A stretch of DNA of 64,000 nt from Monodelphis domestica (Eukaryota; Chordata; Mammalia; Didelphimorphia; Didelphidae): contig NC_077233.1 of the NCBI RefSeq assembly GCF_027887165.1, positions 231,221,372 through 231,285,371 of the forward strand. The letters are read 5' to 3'. The notes beneath the pieces were generated by a model. The model worked only from the letters and a program-made list of their open reading frames with translations, was not told where the DNA came from and did no database searches. This document shows, one piece after another, positions 54,901-60,640 of the stretch (positions are counted from its first letter, which is position 1; every line of letters starts with the position of its first letter). Made by a program: the position numbers and the translations under genes.

Positions 54901-55548
54901 GAAATTAAAAAAAAAGAAAAAGCTGGAAAGATCTGCAGGAACTGAGGCAGAGTGAAATAAGCAGAACCAGGAGAACATTATATACAATTATGACAATATT
55001 GTGAGATGATCAGCTATGAAAACTTGACTACTCTCCTCAATGCAATGATCTGGGACAATCCCAAAAGACTTGGGATAGGGAATTATCTATCTCCAGAGAA
55101 AGAACTATTGGAATCAGATGGATGCAGGTCAATGCACACTATCTTTGACATCATTGCATTTATGGTTTTATTTGGGAGTTTTGGTTGTGTATGAGTGTAC
55201 TCTTACAACCATGATCAATATGGAAGTGTTTTGTATGATAATAAAAATAAATATTTTTAAAAATGAAAAAAAAATCCCCTAACCTTACCTTCTCCATTTG
55301 AGTCCACATGTCTAGCACATCACTGGCAAAATTAAAATACTCTGGTATTGCCTGCTTTCCTTCAAGAATGGCTTCAAAGTCAGTGATGGTCTTCTGAGGT
55401 CTAGGCAGCCCAATACTCACATATCGGAGAGGCTTATAGAAGGCTTTAGAGCCCCACAGTGGCTGAAGAAGCAGACGAGCTAATCTCAGCCTCATGGTCC
55501 CACAGACTTGTCTGGATGGGCAGCTGGGGAAGTATGGGATCTTTTTAC
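12100..55548 (-). CDS. ACSM5: ACSM5, medium-chain acyl-CoA synthetase (whole gene, 13 coding exons)
   Basis: The spliced product is 580 residues, close to the usual 575-580 of the ACSM family. Family knowledge: these mitochondrial-matrix ligases join a fatty or aromatic acid to CoA using ATP, through an acyl-AMP. Seen here: an Arg-rich N-terminus like a mitochondrial presequence; the AMP-binding loop [11 protein letters not shown] at 229-239; YGQSET at 371-376; TGD at 454-456; GRMDD at 470-474; and the C-terminal PKTVSGK with the adenylation lysine at 567. ACSM5 is preferred over ACSM1-4 because of the [14 protein letters not shown] block, YGQSET rather than YGQTET, the SSSYRIGP hinge and the [13 protein letters not shown]-terminal block, matched from memory of the human paralogs. 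No stops or frameshifts are seen. Introns range from 119 bases to about 11.5 kb. Family assignment is near certain; the exact paralog is inferred. Confidence 0.9.
12227..12392 (+). repeat. tRNA-derived SINE
   Basis: The tRNA-like head GGGTAGCTCAGTGGATTGAGA with a GGTTCAAATC B box, then CACTTAACCCCCATTG and an A-rich tail. It lies in ACSM5 intron 12, antisense to the gene, about 40 bases from the last acceptor. Confidence 0.8.
13079..14286 (+). mobile_element. L2 LINE, RT region to 3' end
   Basis: In degraded translation, GATGATTCTCAGATCTATTTC corresponds to the ADDxQIYF reverse transcriptase block of L2. The 3' part has the L2-type landmarks TAGACTATGGGCTCCTTGAAG, GCACACTGCCTGGTACATAG and GTGCTTAGTAAATATTTATT. 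It splits a CR1/L3-like element. Confidence 0.7.
14560..14860. repeat. MIR/THER-like SINE
   Basis: Contains TTTGCAAAGCCCTTTACATA, CTCATTTGATTCTC and AAGTGACCTGTCCAGGATCA, the hallmarks of core-SINE copies. It interrupts the CR1/L3-like element. Confidence 0.6.
15378..15423. mobile_element. 46-base hAT-type micro-element
   Basis: Inverted ends CCATGTTGGTGAAC and GTTCACCATCACAG flank an 18-base centre. Flanking 8-base copies CTCTAGCC and CTCTAACC (one mismatch) look like a target duplication, the hAT length. Confidence 0.5.
15645..15955 (-). repeat. tRNA-derived SINE, antisense
   Basis: Reads CATTTGGGGTTTTCTTGGCA, CCATTTTCTTCTCTGGCTCA, GGATTAAGTGTCTTGTCCA and GATTTGAACCCAGGGCCTT, the reverse complement of the SINE seen at 36.0 kb, with an inserted or diverged middle. 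Confidence 0.65.
16529..16648 (-). CDS. ACSM5: ACSM5 coding exon 12
   Basis: A 120-base exon (40 residues, phase 0 to 0) with acceptor CATACAG and donor GTGAGT. It encodes [12 protein letters not shown] and [10 protein letters not shown], standard for the ACSM C-terminal subdomain. Confidence 0.92.
17370..17800 (+). mobile_element. L2 3'-end fragments
   Basis: Two degraded L2 tails: CAGTGCTTAGCATAGTGCC with a TTTATTAAAAACTTGTTAAC end, then a second CTAGACTATAATCTTAATGA type block ending in short AAATA/GAATT repeats. The rest of intron 11 shows nothing I can name. Confidence 0.5.
18051..18150 (-). CDS. ACSM5: ACSM5 coding exon 11
   Basis: A 100-base exon with acceptor CTTTCTTCCAG and donor GTAATA. 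It encodes [20 protein letters not shown] and SSPDPIRGE, the start of the mobile C-terminal subdomain. With exon 10 it gives SSSYRIGP, where most relatives have SSGYRIGP. Confidence 0.92.
18270..18397 (-). CDS. ACSM5: ACSM5 coding exon 10 (TGD and GRxDD motifs)
   Basis: A 128-base exon. It carries FYLTGD (Asp456, expected to bind the ribose) and [10 protein letters not shown] (hinge, residues 470-479). The donor GTAAAA splits a serine codon. Intron 10 is only 119 bases, the shortest in the gene. Confidence 0.9.
18775..18965 (+). repeat. MIR-like SINE
   Basis: Contains GATTCAAATCTCACC, TTTGGGTGAATTCC and TCAGTTTCCTTATTTGTAAA in core-SINE order. Confidence 0.6.
19085..19720 (+). mobile_element. 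Old L1 3' end
   Basis: A degraded match to the L1 3' region: AATGTTGGAAAAGTTGTAGG, ATTCTAGAAAGAAATTTGGA, AAAATATTCATAGTAGCA and GATTGGGGAACAGCTAAACA correspond to blocks of the younger copies. Confidence 0.65.
20369..20470 (-). CDS. ACSM5: ACSM5 coding exon 9
   Basis: A 102-base exon (34 residues, phase 0 to 0) with acceptor TATTCTAG and donor GTAAGT. It encodes [20 protein letters not shown], the loop before the hinge of the adenylation domain. Confidence 0.9.
20685..20895 (-). repeat. tRNA-derived SINE, antisense
   Basis: Reads GAGGTTTTCTTGGCAAAGAT, GGTTAAATGACTTGCCCAGG and CTTGAACTCAGGAAGATG, the reverse of the window's common SINE. Confidence 0.7.
21180..21745 (+). repeat. LTR-like repeat
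   Basis: A TCTCTGAGA/GGAGAAACTTGGC-rich segment with internal duplicated phrases (AAGAAGGAGAAAC twice), then a CCCAATAAACCCCTA polyadenylation-type end. Its minus strand holds only chance frames. The LTR call is by style, not by a matched partner. Confidence 0.35.
21900..22440 (+). repeat. LTR-like repeat with internal duplications
   Basis: Shows repeated units: CAGCATCCC / CAGTATCCC / CAGCATTCC, and two to three copies of CAGTTTACATA(T/G)TCTATTTCAAG. A CTTCAATAAATTCACATGACC end has an AATAAA at about 22386. It may be one LTR with the preceding segment as leader, but I cannot pair it. Confidence 0.35.
22545..22580. repeat. TA-rich microsatellite
   Basis: Alternating TA runs with GATATA interruptions. 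Confidence 0.85.
22792..22872 (-). CDS. ACSM5: ACSM5 coding exon 8
   Basis: An 81-base exon (27 residues, phase 0 to 0) with acceptor TTTCTCTCCAG and donor GTAAGA. It encodes [16 protein letters not shown], a well-conserved ACSM block. Confidence 0.9.
23410..23533 (-). CDS. ACSM5: ACSM5 coding exon 7 (YGQSET motif)
   Basis: A 124-base exon after a clear pyrimidine tract, with donor GTAAGT. It encodes [18 protein letters not shown] and ends in GYGQSET (residues 370-376). This is the conserved central motif of ANL enzymes, in its ACSM5-like form with Ser instead of Thr. Confidence 0.9.
24010..24870. other. No recognised feature
   Basis: Intronic. About 24060-24130 has a short CR1/L3-like phrase (TTTTGGACAGCCCTAAT). 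Otherwise nothing is named. Confidence 0.3.
25002..25081 (-). CDS. ACSM5: ACSM5 coding exon 6
   Basis: An 80-base exon with acceptor TCATTCAG and donor GTACTT. It encodes [20 protein letters not shown], typical of ACSM proteins just before the central motif. It leaves two bases. The preceding intron 5, about 11.5 kb, is enlarged by a full-length L1 and a second L1 end. Confidence 0.88.
25285..26715 (-). mobile_element. Older L1, 5'-truncated
   Basis: The antisense L1 3' region runs to about 26715 (the CCCAAAGATCT block, also present at about 1050 and 32460). It contains the AATTGATGGACATCCCCTC and CCAGAATGGTTGGATCAA landmarks. Its frames are all broken. Confidence 0.8.
26985..27199 (+). repeat. 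tRNA-derived SINE, 5' part (split by L1)
   Basis: A SINE head (AACTAGGTGGTGCAGTAGTT) running to AGAAAATCCCAAATGGGG, where an L1 begins. Its 3' part resumes at 34901-34962. Confidence 0.8.
27890..29046 (+). pseudogene. L1 ORF1 (broken)
   Basis: Starts [17 protein letters not shown] Lys/Glu-rich coiled coil includes a repeated [12 protein letters not shown] pattern. The frame breaks near 28363, and later pieces continue the RNA-binding and C-terminal domains to about 29046 in other frames. ORF1p of L1 binds its RNA as a trimer (family knowledge). Confidence 0.8.
29735..33503 (+). pseudogene. L1 ORF2 (broken)
   Basis: Fragments in order: endonuclease (29862-30461, with SDHNAMKI at the end), reverse transcriptase (31008-31685, with NFRPISLMN, and 31731-31988, with the FADD catalytic box), and the Cys-rich C-terminal part (32991-33503, [17 protein letters not shown]). 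Several stops and shifts separate them, so it is not functional. Confidence 0.88.
33867..34900 (+). mobile_element. Second L1 3' end fused to the tail of the first
   Basis: Repeats the last kilobase of L1 immediately after the A-rich tail of the 27.2 kb copy, in the same orientation. It starts at TTTATAAAGAGCTAAACC. The first 250 bases are nearly identical to the upstream copy at 32845-33100; later sequence differs more. Confidence 0.88.
34901..34962 (+). repeat. SINE 3' part, resumed
   Basis: AGAAAACCCCAAATGGGGTC then ACAAAGAGTCCAACATGACT: the remainder of the SINE interrupted at 27199. Confidence 0.8.
35120..35295 (-). repeat. tRNA-derived SINE, antisense
   Basis: CCATTTGAGTTTTTCTTGGC ... 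GGATTAAGTGACTTGCCCAC, the reverse of the common SINE. Confidence 0.75.
35845..36000 (-). repeat. SINE, antisense
   Basis: AGTGACTTGCCTGGGGTCAC, GATTTGAACACAACACCTCC and CAATCCACTCAGCTACCTAG: a tRNA-like head in reverse. Confidence 0.75.
36022..36268 (+). repeat. tRNA-derived SINE, complete-looking
   Basis: From CAACTAGGTGCTGCAGTGGA through GGTTCAAATATGACCTCAG, CTCATCTGTAAAATGAG and AAGAGTCAGACAGAACTAAA to a CAACAACAA tail. It serves as the reference copy for the others. Confidence 0.85.
36556..36709 (-). CDS. ACSM5: ACSM5 coding exon 5
   Basis: A 154-base exon with acceptor TTACCAG and donor GTAAGA, restoring phase 0. It encodes [17 protein letters not shown] and [11 protein letters not shown], the most ACSM5/ACSM3-like block of the protein. 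A MIR-like SINE lies just upstream in intron 4. Confidence 0.9.
36740..36955 (+). repeat. MIR-like SINE next to exon 5
   Basis: GTGTAACCTTGAGCAAGGTC, TAAATGGAGATAATAATAGC and CTTAGCACAGTGCCTGG in core-SINE order. It begins about 30 bases from the exon 5 acceptor. Confidence 0.7.
37385..37565 (+). repeat. MIR-like SINE
   Basis: CAGATCTTGCCTCAGACACT, TTCCTTATTTGTAAAATG and CTATGATCCTATGATTCTAT. Confidence 0.6.
38055..38240 (+). repeat. SINE
   Basis: GCGGTACAGTGGCTAGAATG, TTACTAGCTGGGTGACCCTA and GAGTGTTGTGAATATCAACT. Confidence 0.6.
38262..38466. repeat. TTC microsatellite (GAA on the gene strand)
   Basis: About 100 bases of uninterrupted TTC (about 38285-38385, around 33 units) inside a longer T/C-only tract. 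It sits in ACSM5 intron 4, so the transcript carries GAA. Confidence 0.95.
39496..40136 (+). repeat. Solo LTR-like element, copy 2
   Basis: Matches 9146-9702. It includes two overlapping perfect hairpins at its head (TCACTTTCT..AGAAAGTGA and GTGAATTTT..AAAATTCAC), an AAATAAAC polyadenylation-type signal at about 40049 and a CCTTTACA end. Intronic (intron 4) and antisense to ACSM5. Confidence 0.55.
40903..41046 (-). CDS. ACSM5: ACSM5 coding exon 4 (ATP/AMP-binding loop)
   Basis: A 144-base exon that carries [12 protein letters not shown], the phosphate-binding loop of ANL-superfamily adenylating enzymes, at residues 229-240. The acceptor is TTTTTTAG. The donor GTATAG is weaker than the others but keeps the frame (leaves two bases). 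Confidence 0.9.
41685..42105 (+). mobile_element. Old L1 3' fragment holding a microsatellite
   Basis: GTAAACTGATCCAATCAT and CCATAAATTAGGGAATAACT are L1 3' landmarks. Between them, at about 41829-41990, lies a TA/TATG/CATGTA array. The tail may resume at 42440-42800, after a SINE. Confidence 0.55.
42190..42440 (+). repeat. tRNA-derived SINE
   Basis: CCAGGTGACTCAGTGGATAG, GAGTTCAAGTCCAGCCTGAG and AGTTAGACATGGCTGAGCAA. Confidence 0.75.
43085..43425 (+). mobile_element. L2 3' fragment
   Basis: CTCCAAGAGATCCTTCCTCC, AGCTCCTTGAGGGCAGGGTT and a GAATTAAATTGAATTG end. Confidence 0.55.
43779..43986 (-). CDS. ACSM5: ACSM5 coding exon 3
   Basis: A 208-base exon after a T-rich acceptor, with donor GTGAGT. 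It encodes the [17 protein letters not shown] stretch and [17 protein letters not shown], which match ACSM proteins, ACSM5 especially. Phase goes from 1 to 2. Confidence 0.9.
44050..44600 (+). repeat. Two SINEs in a row
   Basis: 44050-44245 is MIR-like (TTCCTCATCTACAAAATG). 44338-44600 is a tRNA-type head (GACTTGGAGTCAGGAAGATT) with a core-SINE tail (TAAAGTGCTTAGCATAATGG, CTATATAAATGCTAGTTATT). Confidence 0.65.
44765..45190 (+). mobile_element. L2 fragment
   Basis: A degraded L2 3' pattern: TCTGGCCATGTTATTCC, AAGTCCTCTGTTTTGACA and CAGATCAAGTGCCACCTTCT. Confidence 0.45.
45281..45372. repeat. TC microsatellite
   Basis: About 80 bases of TC with a single G at 45340. The gene strand carries GA. 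Confidence 0.95.
45385..45620 (-). repeat. tRNA-derived SINE, antisense
   Basis: ACCCTATTTGAGGTTTTCTT, CATTTTACAGATGAGGAAAC and GGCAAACAAGGTTAAGCAAC. Confidence 0.75.
45930..46150 (+). repeat. tRNA-derived SINE
   Basis: Follows a TA microsatellite (45866-45904). Head GCTAGCTGGTGCAATGGATA, then GAGTTCAAATCTGATCTCAG and CTAAATGGGGTCATGAAGGT. Confidence 0.75.
46402..46612 (-). CDS. ACSM5: ACSM5 coding exon 2
   Basis: A 211-base exon with acceptor TTGCCCAG and donor GTCAGTG, entering in phase 0 and leaving one base. It encodes residues 70 to about 139, including the ACSM blocks [11 protein letters not shown] and [14 protein letters not shown] in the N-terminal adenylation subdomain. The length equals the usual exon size in this gene family. 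Confidence 0.9.
47100..47235 (+). mobile_element. L2 fragment cut by an LTR-like repeat
   Basis: AGTATCAAATATAAAATCCT and CTGTTTAGCATTTAAAGCCC are L2 landmarks. The sequence changes abruptly near 47238. Confidence 0.5.
47238..47520 (+). repeat. LTR-like repeat, distant relative of the 9.1 and 39.5 kb copies
   Basis: Shares the CCTATCACCTTC(A/C)(C/T)(G)CATTT..CTTTA..TATTTCC style block and a 'GACT(T/C)(A/G)AGA' stretch with those copies, at low identity. Confidence 0.35.
48130..48480. repeat. Local imperfect duplications
   Basis: CTATGA(G/A)TC..ATATTTTGGAGGT recurs about 195 bases apart (near 48137 and 48335). A unit of about 32 bases containing GCAAA(G/A)CAAAGTG(T/A)TAATCTC is repeated in tandem at about 48411-48472. 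The origin is not recognised. Confidence 0.6.
49104..50096 (+). pseudogene. L1 ORF1 (broken)
   Basis: Starts [19 protein letters not shown]. The frame breaks near 49298. The RNA-binding domain is clear at 49551-49838 ([14 protein letters not shown] and IERVHRTP). Confidence 0.8.
50787..54470 (+). pseudogene. L1 ORF2 (broken)
   Basis: The endonuclease starts near [16 protein letters not shown] and CCLQETH (50787-51104). Reverse transcriptase pieces are at 52318-52620 and 52746-53204 (with FADD). The C-terminal Cys-rich part is at 53937-54467. Multiple stops and shifts. Confidence 0.88.
54923..55275 (+). mobile_element. Older L1 3' end next to ACSM5 exon 1
   Basis: CTGGAAAGATCTGCAGGAAC, GAGGCAGAGTGAAATAAGCA and a terminal ATAATAAAAATAAATA with an A-run to 55274. 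The A-run is about 13 bases from the exon's splice donor. Confidence 0.75.
55289..55548 (-). CDS. ACSM5: ACSM5 first coding exon (start codon 55493-55495)
   Basis: The exon runs from an acceptor at 55549-55550, preceded by a pyrimidine-rich stretch, to a GTAAGG donor at 55287-55288. The first 53 bases are 5' untranslated. Coding starts at the ATG at 55495 and gives 69 residues ending WTQMEK, phase 0. This start is chosen because the following residues ([10 protein letters not shown]) form an Arg/Leu-rich mitochondrial-type leader aligned with the human ACSM5 start. The open frame continues upstream, but that part has no family similarity and crosses the acceptor. A plus-strand L1 tail ends only about 13 bases inside the intron. 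Confidence 0.88.
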
Positions 55549-55589
55549 CTATGTCAACAAAAGGAAGCAAAATTAAGTCATTAGAGGTG

Positions 55590-56065
55590 GGAGAGGCGGT
55601 AGGTGGAGCTCTGGACTTGGAGTGAGGAAGATCTGAGTTTAAATGTTGTCTCATACTCTTCCTAGATGTGTGACATTGGGAAAGTCACTAAAACCAGCAG
55701 TATCAGTTTCTTAATCTGTAAAATGAGGACAATATTTTTTTTTTGAGTTTATTGTGGTTTGATCCAAATCGGGAGTAAGAAAAGGGAGAGGGAGAGAAGG
55801 AGAGAGGAGGAAAGGGAAAGAGGTTAACTCAACCTTCTGATAGAGTCAGAGGGAGTTTTTAGGCCTGGAAGGCCAAGGTAAAGAAGGGAATCAGTCCTTG
55901 ACTCACGTGATCGATCTGAAAGAAGCTGTCTGCTGGCCTCCTCTCTGCTCAAGCTCCTTGCAGGCATTTAAATGAGGACAATATTAATCTCCCTCACAGG
56001 ATTTGCTTTAAGGATTAAATGAATACTGTACAAGCCTTAGGACAGTATGTGAATGCCTAGCTATC
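55590..56065 (+). repeat. SINE split by a retroposed LTR piece
   Basis: The head GGTGGAGCTCTGGACTTGGA and TTCTTAATCTGTAAAATGAG stop at 55736. The SINE resumes after 55985 with AATCTCCCTCACAGGATTTG. A 16-base repeat borders the insert. Confidence 0.75.
55737..55969 (-). mobile_element. Retroposed LTR-derived segment with A-tail
   Basis: On the minus strand, about 230 bases match the candidate R region at 8715-8925 and end in AATAAACTC plus an A-run. It is flanked by identical 16-base copies (55721-55736 and 55970-55985), as in L1-mediated insertion. Confidence 0.65.
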
Positions 56066-56759
56066 ATCATTATGATTTCTGTGATTGTCTTCCTTGTTGA
56101 GTAATGATACTTCTCTAATGATGACTAGTAAACATATCTGCTTAACACTGTATTTGTAGTATATTTATGAATGTTGGTCAGGACATTGAGTTAATATTTA
56201 CTAGGGTGTAGTAGTGAGGCTCACCAAAGAGGAGCTTTGCTAATGTGACTGTCATAAAACTATTAAAATTATGGAAAGTTGGTGAAGAGGCCAGGAAGAA
56301 TATCAACTTTAAGCTAGAATTGAGGGAAACTTGGGGTTCTATGGAAGAGGATATAGGTGGCATTGAATGCAAGAAATAAGAATTTTTCCTAGAACTTACC
56401 TGCAATTCTGTGATTGTAGGAATTAAGTGGCAGAGGATCCTATATACTGATATGCCTGGGTATTTGGGGGAGACTAGCAGAAAGCAAGAGAGCAAATATG
56501 TTTTTTAATTCATTATCATTATTTGGAAGACTCATTTTTTTTTTACTTCAAATCTGGCCTCAATCACTTATTATCTGTGTGACCCTGGGAAAGTCATTTA
56601 TTTGCCTCCCTTTCCTCATCTCTAAAACAAGGTGGAAAGGGAAATAGCAGACAGTTCTAGTATCTTTGCCAAGAAAATCACAAATAGTTGGACATGACTG
56701 AAAATGATTTCATAATCATGATATCATAATTTGATAATATTTTTTCTCCTCCTTTAGTA

Positions 56760-57590
56760 AACTTCGTACATCTTGCCACATCTTAATGGGAGACCTTAAC
56801 ACATACTTACCCAAAAAAAAAAGAATCCATCTAAGGTAAACACTCCTTTCTCCCCAACTCTACATGACCTCAACCATATTTCACCATTCTCTCCTCTCTT
56901 GCTTTCATCTTGAAGAGACAGCCCTCATCCTTGTTAACACTAGCCCCTCTACTTTGGCCCTTGGCTCTATTCCCTCCCATATGCTCTGATAGACTGTACC
57001 TTCAATTATCCTCTATCTTTCCCTAAGTTTCAATTTTATCTTATCCTCTAGTCCAGCACTGGTGAACATTTTTGAGATCACATGCCCAAAGTGCAACTGC
57101 TGCCTATGAGCCCCTCACATTACCTCAGACAGAGGAGGGAAGAAGTGCTTCCATTGGGCAGCTGGACAGAGGGGAAATGCAGGCAAAAATATCCTAGGGC
57201 ACTGTGGAGAGGGAGAACAGAGCAGCCTTGCCACTCTGGTACCTGTGCCACAGCTTTGCTAACATGACTCTAGTCCCTTCCCTATTACTAATAAACATGA
57301 CCAGTTCTCTCTCATTCTTAAAAGAAAACTTCACTGGTCCTAAACATCGCCTCAAGTTATTGTCTTATGTATTTCCTCCCTTTCATAGCCCCAATTTTTT
57401 TAAAGCTATTTTCTTTGTCTCCGTTTTTATCATTTTACATTCTGGTTATGATGCCTTGCAAACTAACCTCCCACTTCATCATTTAACTGAAATTTAAACC
57501 TCTCCAAGATGACTAGTGATCAATTAACAAGCAAATCTGATACTTTTCTTCAATCTTTATCCCCATTAACCTCTTCACAGTATTTGACCC
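56760..57590 (+). mobile_element. L2 LINE, interrupted by a hAT element
   Basis: L2-like stretches (GACCTCAACCATATTTCACC; CAACTCTACATGACC; later CTCTCTCATTCTTAAAAG and CTCTTCACAGTATTTGACC) lie on both sides of 57054-57267. Confidence 0.5.
57054..57267. mobile_element. hAT-type DNA transposon with 8-base duplication
   Basis: Starts CAGCACTGGTGAAC. The far end reads, in reverse, CATGTTAGCAAAGCTGTGGC, a degraded copy of the same terminus. Perfect 8-base CTCTAGTC copies lie at 57046-57053 and 57268-57275. No transposase remains. Confidence 0.65.
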
Positions 57591-57765
57591 TGTTAACTGT
57601 AGTACCCAGAACTAAGCATGATACTTCAGGTGAGATGTAACAAAGGCACTGTACAATGGATCTATCACCTTCCTATTTCTGAACCGCCAAGATCATAGTA
57701 GTTTTCTTGGATGCCACATCATACTTCTGATTCATATTATTCATGCTTATTTGTTGATTAGGAAA
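57590..57765 (-). mobile_element. CR1/L3-like fragment
   Basis: CCCAGAACTAAGCATGATAC, CACCTTCCTATTTCTGAA and TTTTCTTGGATGCCACATCA follow a CR1/L3 3' pattern in antisense. Confidence 0.55.
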
Positions 57766-57984
57766 AAAAACCTTTTATTTGTAGAATGAAATGCTCACTT
57801 AATGTTTTTCTTCCAATCAAGTGTCTCTCAGCCAGCCACATATCAAAATTATTCATTATTCCTTGCAAGCTAAAACAATATAAATAATCTAGTTCAATGA
57901 CTGTCTGGTCATAGAAATCATAAAAGGCGTAAATCAGAGAGATGCTTGCCTGCCAAAGTTATTTGCCACTGTGATGAAAAATCC

Positions 57985-58820
57985 GGTACAGATTTTAAGT
58001 GGTGAGTTCCTTCAGATGATCCTACTGTATTTGCAAGTGATAATGTGCTGGTTGCCCCAATTCCTAGAATATTGCAAACCTCCCAGAAGTGAGGTAAGCA
58101 CTCAAAAGCATTTAAAAGTAGTGCGTTTGAGCATTGGCCATCCACACTGGAAAGATCTAGCGTATATACTGACTAAAATATGACATGTATTTTGATGGAA
58201 AACCCACAGAGCTTGACTAGCACTCTGTCCTTTATAACTAATTAAGGTAATACAAATGGACAATGAATTGAACCCGAATAAAATAGCAAAAGGAAGGCAA
58301 GGTAGATTACCCCTAAGAAACTACAAAATTCCTTCAATGACCCCAAAACACCCCTAGAAACAAAGGACCATGTTTTTAATATCAACATTCTACCTGTGTC
58401 TCCGTAGAGCTACAAGACATGGACTACAACAGTCTCTGAATAATTGAAAATGATTAGCACACAGAGGACAACAGAAAGCTGAATAGGCAGTTGTGAACAG
58501 TTTGCAACATATAATCAATGAGAAAGTTTGAAAAAGAATACAGCTAAAATATGTAAATGAGAAAATGTGTGAGAGGAAAAGATAATAGTCTGGTTATGTG
58601 CTAAGGATGAAGAATAACAGATGGCCACCGTGAGTTCTTTACTTGCATTCTGAGGAGATACAAGTACAGTCAAGAGAAAGTGAGGATGGCTTCTGATATG
58701 TTGGGTAATGGATCTATGAGACAATATGAAGAATGTGATGTGTAGACATGGATGGGTTGCAATCTGCATTACTGGAGGAAAATTGTAAATCAAGGAAATC
58801 ACATATCCAGAATATTTGGG
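57985..58820 (+). mobile_element. RTE-like LINE, C-terminal end (degraded)
   Basis: Conceptual translation, with stops, gives an ILPVS..YKTWTTT block like RTE 'ILP..YGCETW', then LAxDEE-like and WxxxRHGWVAI blocks near the end, in RTE order. There are no intact frames. Confidence 0.45.
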
Positions 58821-59099
58821 CATTTATTCCATCTAATTCATACGATTATGATTCTGTTGTATGGAGCATTGTAGTTGATATGAAAGCATAATATATTAAT
58901 TATTAAACCTTGTAGGAGGTCATTTTATCAAGAACAAAGAAGAGTTAATATTTTACAAAAATGGACAGAAAACTCAAGATTTCATTATGCTAAAATTGAA
59001 CACAGGCCAAAAAACATAAGAAGATTCAAGAAAAATTTAGTTATTAACCATGAGAAATGATTAAATTAGAAAGGTTTTGGAGTATATTCATAGTTTTCT

Positions 59100-59310
59100 G
59101 AAGACAATGACATAGAGCAGTGTGATACTACGGAAAACATGGGATTTTGAATTAAAGAATCTTGGCTTTGCCCCTTTCTGCTTCTGATTTTTTTCAGCCA
59201 AATCACTTAATCTTTCTAGATATCAGTTTCTTCATCTATGAAGAGAGGATTGGAGTAGATGGATTCTAAGGTTCCTTTAAATTCTAAATCTTTGATTCTG
59301 TGATCTCGTA
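59100..59310 (+). repeat. MIR-like SINE
   Basis: AGCCAAATCACTTAATC, TCAGTTTCTTCATCTATGAA and TCTTTGATTCTGTGATCT. Confidence 0.6.
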
Positions 59311-60640
59311 GAGTACAGCCACATTCTTCTTCTAGTCTTGTAAATATGTCAGGGACACTGGGGGCACTTCCCCTTATGAGAGGGTACCTAGAAATCTTCC
59401 TTTCCCCCTCTTCAACATGAGAGGCTCAAGGTTGAAGAAAGGTAGCCTCCAGAAAACAAAATACTGTATCTCAGAGTCTTAGAGCTGGAAAGGGGAGAAG
59501 TTGGAAAAGGGAAATATGATGGAGGAGGGAAGATATAGAGTAGGAGAAAGGGTAAGGGAGCAGGGATAGAGAAGGGGATAAGAGTATTTTTATTTTCCAG
59601 CAAACATATCAGAGGTATGTCTTAGAAAATACTCTGACCTATTTAACTCAAAACAATTAGCTCTGGTCATTAGCATATATAATCAAAGGCACAACATAAA
59701 TCATCTGAAAGGCAACCTTTTGACCAGAGATATCACACAAAAGCATACCAAGCAAGGGTCTATTCTTCACATACCCTACCTCTCAGCCAGTGAAATATAG
59801 GAGGCATCCTTTTTTTTTTTTGACTCAAACTAGGAAGAGTCCCCAGTGCTTGTGTCCATTCCAACTCCCCAAGGTGACTGAATAAGTTAATAATAATTCA
59901 CAGATAGTTCTTTGCAGGAGAACTTTGGACCTTGCCTGAAGCAATGAGAGGGAGGAGTAAAGAAATGTTGTTTTCCCAATTTCACCAGGGCTGGGGCACC
60001 TGAATTCACTAGGACTAAGATTCAATGTCAACCGAAACTAGAGCTAAATCCCAGCATGAATTCTAGGATGGGAAAAAATATGATAAGGACAACAAAAAAG
60101 AGGCTTTAAAAAAAGTTACATTCAGAACAAGGAAGAATATGAAAGTGATTGTCAGGGAACAACAGGCAGGTCATGAATAAGTGCTATTTTGATTAGGGCT
60201 TTGATACTGGTAAGTGATATTATATAACTATATGGACAGCACATTATATAATTATGTATATATTTAGCATTACATACATTGCAAGTATACCTTCCACATT
60301 GTAGGGGTCAGGGACATGGGTGCCAGCTGATCTGGAAAATCTGAGTAAGATTTTTTGGTCCTCTCTTTATAACCGAGGAGAAGTCTGAATTTTCCTTTTT
60401 CTTTTATGCTGTATTTACAGTACCTTGCTGTAAAATTTGGATTAAATATTTAGCCACAGGCTATATAATTTATAAACTTTTTCTGTGTCTTCTTCTGGTC
60501 TTCATGTGTCATTTGTGACTTCTGCAAAACTTCCCCAAAATTCCCATTGAAATTCTTATGCTGACCCACAATATAGAAAAATTGTGATGGAGAAAATCAC
60601 AAACGTGGTAAGGATACCTATATACATACATTGTACTTAC
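59311..60640. other. No recognised feature
   Basis: No gene, named repeat or long open frame that I can support. It lies upstream of ACSM5 on the gene's strand, so an untranslated exon could be here unseen. Confidence 0.3.

Larger units (their letters stand above)
48563..54922 (+). mobile_element. Near full-length L1 (intron 1)
   Basis: The 5' region starts near GGACTTCTGCGTAAGCATGG. ORF1 and ORF2 follow, then a 3' end and an A-rich tail at about 54890-54922. It is antisense to ACSM5. Both frames are broken, and it is more diverged than the 27.2 kb copy. Another L1 3' end abuts its tail. Confidence 0.9.

Noticed and set aside
55496..55654. In-frame extension upstream of the ACSM5 start
   Set aside because: It crosses the acceptor and reads into intron/SINE sequence. 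The leader from 55495 matches the family start.
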